A stretch of DNA of 25,366 bases from Conidiobolus incongruus B7586 (lineage: Eukaryota; Entomophthoromycota; Entomophthoromycetes; Entomophthorales; Conidiobolaceae), in NCBI GenBank assembly GCA_000697335.1, contig JNEM01016070.1, positions 1 through 25,366 on the forward strand. Direction: 5' to 3'. The position numbers and the translations under genes were made by a program. Of this stretch, positions 19,852-25,366 are shown in pieces (the stretch's first letter is position 1; each line of letters begins with the position of its first letter). The notes below the pieces were generated by a model. That model ran no database searches, was not told the DNA's origin, and saw only the letters and a program-made list of their open reading frames with translations.

Positions 19852-22800
19852 ATGAAATTCTCAAGACCAAGATGGTTATGTCACTCCCCCACAAGTAATT
19901 CATAATTGTCTCAAATATAAACCTCAAATTAATTCAGTCTATATCTAGAAATTAAAGGAAGTAACCTCTATTCTATATCGTTCCACCCTAAAGAACCCAA
20001 AATAGCTACTGCTTCAAGCGGTAAAATATCCTATATTCTTTTCTATCCTCAATTTCTTGACCTTAATTAGATTATAATATTAAGATTTGGAGTACCCTAA
20101 CGCTAAATAATCCCGAAGACGATAATCAAATTATGAAAACTGAAGAGGATACACAAGATAATAATAATATTGATAATGATATTAATGCAGAGAATAAGGA
20201 TAACAAAGATAATGAGAAAGTTATTACGCAAAATAGTAGCGGGAGTAGGAGGAGATTGTTAGCCACTTTGAGTCATCATTCAGGTATTTACCAAAATTTG
20301 TTATATATTAAATTTATCAATTTTGTCAGGTGCTGTTTTGTGTGTTAGATTCTCAAATCTCAATGGAAAATTTTTGGCATCATCTTCGGATGATAAGGTG
20401 GTGTTGATATGGCAACTTGACGATAGGTAAACATTATTGAATATTGGAATATTAGTTGATATTGATTGGTGCTTAGTCCACCGACGCCGAAGAATAACGA
20501 AGCGATTCAGAATGACGAGAATGTGGAGCAGTGGAGAGCGATTAAGAGGTTGACTGGACAGTATATGGGTAGGATTAGATTAATATGTCGCATGCATTGT
20601 TGATTAAATGATTTTTAGATATTGTCGATCTGGCATGGTCTTCTAACAATGCCTATTTAGCTACGGCGTCTTTAGATAACTCCGTGTTTATTTATAGTGG
20701 GACTAACTTTGGTAAATAATTTAAATCGGATCAAATTCAGTAATTAATTAGTCTAGAATTACTTCATAAGATCGAAATGCATACATCCTTTGTCAAGGGG
20801 CTGAGTTTCGACCCTCTAGATCGGTATCTAGCCACTTCTTCGGACGACAGAACAGTGAGAATATTCGATATTAAGGATTGGAGAGAAGTAGCAAACTTAG
20901 GTCCAGATACTGTCAACTTCACAGCTTCCAGTCTATTTAGAAGATTAGATTGGTCTCCAGACGGCAGCTACCTCATTACATCGAACGCATCCAACCAAAG
21001 AAAAGACGTCGCCTGCATGATAAATTCGGACACATGGAAAGCGGAACACTGGATATATGGCCACTTGAGATCTGTAGGAGTTGTCAAGTACAATCCCTTC
21101 CTATTCAAACAGCCTGACAAGACCTACGTTCAGATCATAGCCGTAGGCGCTCAGGACAATCTCATCAGTATATGGAAAACTGGCCAAAAACAGCCTCTAG
21201 TCTGCATTCAAGCGGTTTTTGGTGGTTTTATCACGGATCTGGCATGGTCGCCGGACGGTATGATGTTAGTGGTCTCGTCCTTCGATGGGACTTCATGCTG
21301 TATGACATTCACTGAGCAAGAGTTGGGTACCCCTATTACTTATCACGAATTTAGGGGAACGACTCCCAATGAGGATTTACATTTGACGGATTTGGTGATT
21401 ATTGAAGATAATCCTAATCAGAATTTTAATGGGGTTACCAGCAAGTAACGCTTTTCCATTTTCTCAATTTATATAATGATTAATATATTATTTTTAGGGT
21501 TGCTAATATTTTGACACCTGTAAGAATTGATAAGGATGGTAAAAAGCGATTACAACTTGCCAGTACTAGCACAGTTCCTACTACCACTACAAACCAAATT
21601 CCAACAACTTCTACAGCAACTCAAAAATCTACTATTACTGTATCAACTGATCAAGTAACACAAGCTACAAATGGAAAGAGTGCATCCCCTCATATTTCAA
21701 AACCTTCAGCTACTGCTACGGCCGCCGTCCTTCCACCACAGACACCAGCATCCAATTCAGACTACCAAATCAGTCTCAAGAATCTGATACCAGTACCAGC
21801 CACTTTAAAAATAGCCAAATATACGCCGGTGGGATCACTAACCACACGAGTGGAAATCAAAAATCAATTTTCAGCAAAGAACTTCTCAACTATTTCTTGC
21901 TATAAATCAGATGAGCTCATATGGACAGATATACTGAAATCTGATGGTATTGTCTTCGGAGGCACGGAATCTTATCATTATGTCGGATGTAAAAATCAGG
22001 AACTCGTGATATATAGTCCCAACGGTACGAAAATTTTACCTCCTCTCAAATTGGATGGCATTCCATGCTTTGTAGCACTTGAGGGATCTTTCCTAGCTTG
22101 CTTGACTAATAATGGAATTATCTATTGTTGGGATCTTCAACTTCAACTCACTGTTGTCAGTCCTTCGTCCATTGCCTATCTGCTGTTACCTACAGATTCT
22201 AAGGTTATTTCACTATCGTCTAGAGTTACCACACTTGGCATTCAAAATTTGGGTGCACCTTACATCTGTCTCAATTCAGGAGCATCCTATCTCTACAACA
22301 TTTCGTTCCGCACGTGGGTTACGATGACTGAGCCTTTCTTCAACAACATGGACCTTCAAACCGAGAGTGCATCATCCAACAGTCAACCCTTCAAACGCAT
22401 CAAACTTCCAGTCCCAAAAACCAATATCCCGAGCAAAAAGCAGCCCACCATCAAAATGGACTCTACCCAAAAACAGATAGCACTCACTAGCTTCCTACAA
22501 CAATCCTTCCAAGCGTCCTTCCTCTTTGACGACTCACCAACCCTCTATAACAATTTCAACATCTACATAGAACACCTCTACAAGATCAACTCCTATTCCA
22601 AGATTGTTGATGCGTGCAAAATGGTTTTCGAACGCCATAATCGTGTCCTAACACCTGAGCGTGAGATATTGCAGACCGGAATCGATTTGATAAATTCTGT
22701 CAAAGATATATTTCAAGCTAAGATTAGGGATCATCCTTTGAATTTTATCATTAAATTGTTGAGAGATAAGCAGAAGGAGTTGAAGGAGTTAAAAACTTAG
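19852..22800 (+). CDS. HIRA: HIRA/Hir1 histone chaperone (WD40 plus HIRA domain)
   Basis: Subunit of the replication-independent H3-H4 deposition complex that works with Asf1 in the nucleus. Exons: 19852-19894, 19949-20020, 20071-20283, 20330-20426, 20477-20568, 20619-20711, 20757-21444, 21498-22800, giving 866 aa in unbroken phase (human about 1017). The start MKFSRPRWLCHS matches the conserved MKLLKPTWVNHN. WD repeats follow: LYSISFHPKEPKIATASSDY, FLASSSDDKVVLIW, the HIRA-specific VEQWRAIKRLTGQYMDIVDL, TSFVKGLSFDPLDRYLATSS, DLAWSPDGMMLVVSSFDG. At about 433-453 the B-domain analogue TPVRIDKDGKKRLQL is the expected Asf1-binding site. A Ser/Thr/Pro-rich linker leads to the C-terminal HIRA domain (from about 570), including CFVALEGSFLACLTNNGIIYCWDL. 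The Asp/Asn-rich insert in exon 3 (residues 55-90) is species-specific. Introns 1 and 6 appear to use the second of two AG acceptors. Confidence 0.93.
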
Positions 22801-23068
22801 ATTTGTATAATAGATTTTGCCGCATGGCTTTTTTAAATAATGTACTGTATTTTACTTTTACCCTTTGTTTTTTGGAAAATTCATATTTTTGTTTGTAATT
22901 GGTAATACCATGACAAATTATGATTTAGCACTTGTATTAATAACATTTTATAAATTTAAGTAAAAATTAATCAAAATACTATTAACAATTAATTAAAAGC
23001 TGTCTAAAAATTTTATACCTTATATAAATAAATCAAAAAATGTTTTTATTCAATTGAATTTATTATTA
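22801..23068. other. 3' flank of HIRA up to the mariner element
   Basis: Presumed HIRA 3'UTR and spacer. Composition drops to almost pure A/T within about 150 bp of the stop. No gene seen. Confidence 0.6.
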
Positions 23069-24375
23069 CCTTGAATTTAAAGTAATGGGAAATTTTTTAA
23101 TTTCTAATTTTTCAAACATATTATTAGTTTGAAATGAATAAATATATATAAAGTTAATAGGAAATTATATATTTTTAATATATATATATATATAATAATT
23201 TTTTTGATTAAAAAATTAATTTTTTAAAATTGATTGTTTAATTTAATAATACTTAAATTAAATAGTAATTATCAAAAGTTTTTTTATTTTAGTATTAATA
23301 AAACTCAACCATAAACCCTCTAAAATTATTTAAAATTTATAAGTAGTTTTTGGTAATAAAGTATTATTTAAATCAACAATTTATTACTTAGTAAATAACT
23401 TTAAAGTTAAAAGAAAAACTATCTAAAACTTGTTAAAATTTAAAAAATTAACTTTAACTATAATTTTTTTAATTGTTAATAAATTGAAAAAATATATTAA
23501 AAGGTACTTGTTTATTTTAGTTAAAGAATTATTTAAGTATTTTAATATTAGTTTTATAAGTATTTTATATATATTAAAGTTTAAATTCAAATTAATAGAT
23601 AAAAATATAAAATAAATACCTTATAATTTAACTAAAGCTTAAAAAAAAGCTAGAGTAGCTATTGTTAAACAAAACTTACTAAAATATTACTAGAAGCTTA
23701 AACTTTTACAATAAATAATTACAATTGATGAATCTTAAATCTTTATGTAAAATCCTTTATTAAAACAAAAATCAAAATATTAGATTAAGCTAAATCAACC
23801 CCCTTTACAAATCTTTTTAAATAAATATTTTACTAATAAACAAATATTAATTATTTTAATAGATTATAATGATATATACTATTTTTATTTAGTTTTTAAA
23901 GGAAAATCAATTAATAATAAATTTTATATTGTTTTTTTAAATAAAAGTGTTTTTAATTAGTGTTCTCAATATAATTTGAGAAAACTTATTATTTTACATG
24001 ATAATTATAAAATATATAAATTTAAAGCTGTAAAAAACTTTCTAATTAAAAATAACTAGAAAAAACTACTATATCTAGTATATTATTTAGATTATAACCT
24101 ATATAATTATAATTGCTTTAGGTAATTAAAAAACCAGCTTATAGGAAAGAAAATTTCTACAGGAAAATTTAATTGGTTTGTGAAATATCAAATTTTAATC
24201 TTTAATAAAAAGAACTATTTTGTAGGTGTTAGATCTTTGCTAAAAGTATAGCAAAAAGTTATTAATAATAAAAGAAACTATTAAATTTATATAATATATT
24301 TATTTTTATATATTATATATTAAAATATTTATTTATTTTAAATTGCAAAAAATTCCCATTATTAAAAATACAGTG
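23069..24375 (+). mobile_element. Mariner (DD34D) transposon, copy 1, hypermutated
   Basis: 1307 bp, the normal length of a mariner. Left terminus CCTTGAATTTAAAGTAATGG follows TA (23067-23068); the right terminus, reverse-complemented, is CACTGTATTTTTAATAATGG and is followed by TA (24376-24377). Both termini share AATGGGAA, a T run and AATTT within about 35 bp. The interior carries a mariner transposase relic in one phase. The right third is repeated in inverted orientation at 25083-25366. Confidence 0.82.
23430..24284 (+). pseudogene. Mariner transposase relic
   Basis: One phase from at least 23430 (the true start lies upstream, perhaps near 23250) to TAA at 24282-24284, with about eleven in-frame stops and no frameshift. 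Mariner blocks: KELFKYFNIS with ISILYIL (helix-turn-helix), then IPYNLTKA, KKARVAIVKQNLLKYY, TIDES with a stop at the Trp of DESW, LIDYNDIYYFYLVFKGKSIN, LHDN, LDYNLYNYNCF and LKNQLIGKK. The last catalytic Asp (family CDYHLF) reads Asn in YNYNCF. The spacing between the LHDN Asp and that site is 34, hence DD34D. Stops sit at Gln or Trp positions. The parallel copy at 25330-25332 has CAA (Gln) where this one has TAA (24123-24125). Confidence 0.82.
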
Positions 24376-25082
24376 TAATAATTAATCTATAAATATTATA
24401 AACAAACTCAACTATTAATAAAATTCATAATCTTTTTAGTTTATAAATATTGATATTTATATATCTAATCAATAATTGTCACTTAAAATATCAATTCAGA
24501 TATATTTCTAATTTAATTTATCAATTCATCATAGTTTTTATATTTTATTCAAGTTTAAGTCTTGAATTCTTAGTTTAATATATTTATATATTAAATACTT
24601 AGGCCTTTAATAGCTTGTATTTAATTAAGGTTATTACAAATATTTTATATTAAATTCAACAAACTTGGAATCATTTTTAATATTCTTATATAATTATTTT
24701 TATTATGAATTAAATTGTTTAATATTCTTAATTAGTGAAATTAATCAGTTTTAATCTATACTAGCATCCTATGTCCATGAATTAAAAGTAATAAAGTATC
24801 ATTATATTTATAATATATATAACCTATAAACTATCTTTAAAATTGAAATAATTGCTTATTATAAATGATTTTTAATTAATTTAAAAACCAAAAGCCATAT
24901 CCCAATCAATATTAACTATTAAATATATTAAAAATATTTGTATTTTTATATAATATTATTTTAATAAAATATACTTGATATATAACTTCCAAATGTTTTA
25001 AAATCCTGATATATTAGTAAGGGATAAATTATAAAAAACTTGATTTAAGTATTAAAGTTTAATTTCAATATAAATGATATTA
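24376..25082. other. AT-rich spacer between two inverted mariner copies
   Basis: About 0.7 kb of low-complexity A/T sequence with no recognisable gene, terminal repeat or RNA. It separates the right ends of two tail-to-tail mariner copies. Confidence 0.55.
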
Positions 25083-25366
25083 CTCTGTATTTTTAATAAT
25101 AAGAATTTTTGTGATTAAAAATAAATAAATATTTTAATATATAAAAAGTAAAAATATATATATAATATAAATTTAATAGTTTCTTTTATTATAAATAACT
25201 TTTTGCTATACTTTTAATAAAGATTAACATTTAAAAAACAGTTTTTTTTATTAAAGATTAATATTTAATATTTTACAAACTTATTAAAATTTCTTATATA
25301 AATTTTTTTCTTATAAGCTGGTTTTTTAATTGCTTAAAGCAATTATAGTTATATAGGTTATAATCT
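25083..25366 (-). mobile_element. Mariner copy 2, inverted, truncated by the window edge
   Basis: Reverse complement of 24089-24375 of copy 1, aligned almost without gaps; identity is perhaps 85% by eye, with most differences transitions. Its right terminus CTCTGTATTTTTAATAATAA follows TA at 25081-25082. The visible coding part reads DYNLYNYNCFKQLKNQL on the minus strand and keeps Gln (CAA) where copy 1 has a stop. The rest of the element must continue beyond 25366. Confidence 0.85.

Noticed and set aside
22845-22860. GTACTGTATTTTAC as the left end of the mariner element
   Set aside because: A better left terminus preceded by TA and matching the right end over about 35 bp lies at 23069 and gives a normal 1.3-kb mariner.
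17375-24284. Genetic code with TAA/TAG read as glutamine (ciliate-like)
   Set aside because: Many of the stops sit at conserved Trp positions, and the host genes here use TAA or TAG as normal terminators and contain none inside.
1-25366. tRNA, rRNA or CRISPR features
   Set aside because: No cloverleaf with the conserved T-loop, no rRNA signature and no spaced repeat array was seen on either strand, though an eye scan could miss a divergent tRNA.

Overview
The window looks like nuclear DNA of a eukaryotic microbe with a very AT-rich genome. An early-diverging fungus, for example of the Entomophthorales/Zoopagomycota type, fits best. Genes are cut by GT-AG introns of only about 45-64 nt, coding exons have ordinary base composition, and everything between genes is extremely A+T-rich. 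Host genes end in normal TAA/TAG stops, so the code is standard. A dictyostelid amoeba is the main alternative because of the cAMP-receptor-like GPCR and the AT content, but its introns are usually longer. Species is inference only.

Layout: 1-1323 is AT-rich DNA with an eroded transposon end (about 412-659). 1324-2617 (+) is a five-exon NADPH:quinone oxidoreductase-like gene. 2765-6808 (-) is a seven-exon nucleoporin of the Nup155/Nup170 family, tail-to-tail with it. 7754-8411 (+) is a small coiled-coil gene with an apparent one-base slip in an A run. 8442-9870 (-) is an eight-exon EngB-type GTPase with a mitochondrial-type leader. 10196-11512 (-) is a single-exon TrhO/TSTD2-like rhodanese protein. 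13572-14492 (+) is an isolated single-exon seven-helix receptor in an AT-rich desert. 16784-18861 is a nested pair of Tc1-like elements. 19852-22800 (+) is an eight-exon HIRA histone chaperone gene. 23069-24375 is a mariner element and 25083-25366 is the tail of a second, inverted copy running off the window.

The genes are mostly housekeeping: nuclear pore scaffold, histone H3.3-type chaperone, organelle ribosome-assembly GTPase, tRNA-modification-type rhodanese and an oxidoreductase. No operon-like functional unit is evident. The most striking observation concerns the transposons. Their transposase frames keep full length and phase but are riddled with TAA/TAG exactly where the families have Gln and Trp, and catalytic Asp/Glu codons have become Asn/Lys. 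Copies and terminal repeats differ almost only by C-to-T and G-to-A changes. This is the pattern of repeat-induced point mutation (RIP) or a similar cytosine hypermutation defence, and it may also explain the two-level base composition. All splice models were built by eye from GT-AG sites, phase and family similarity. No searches were run.
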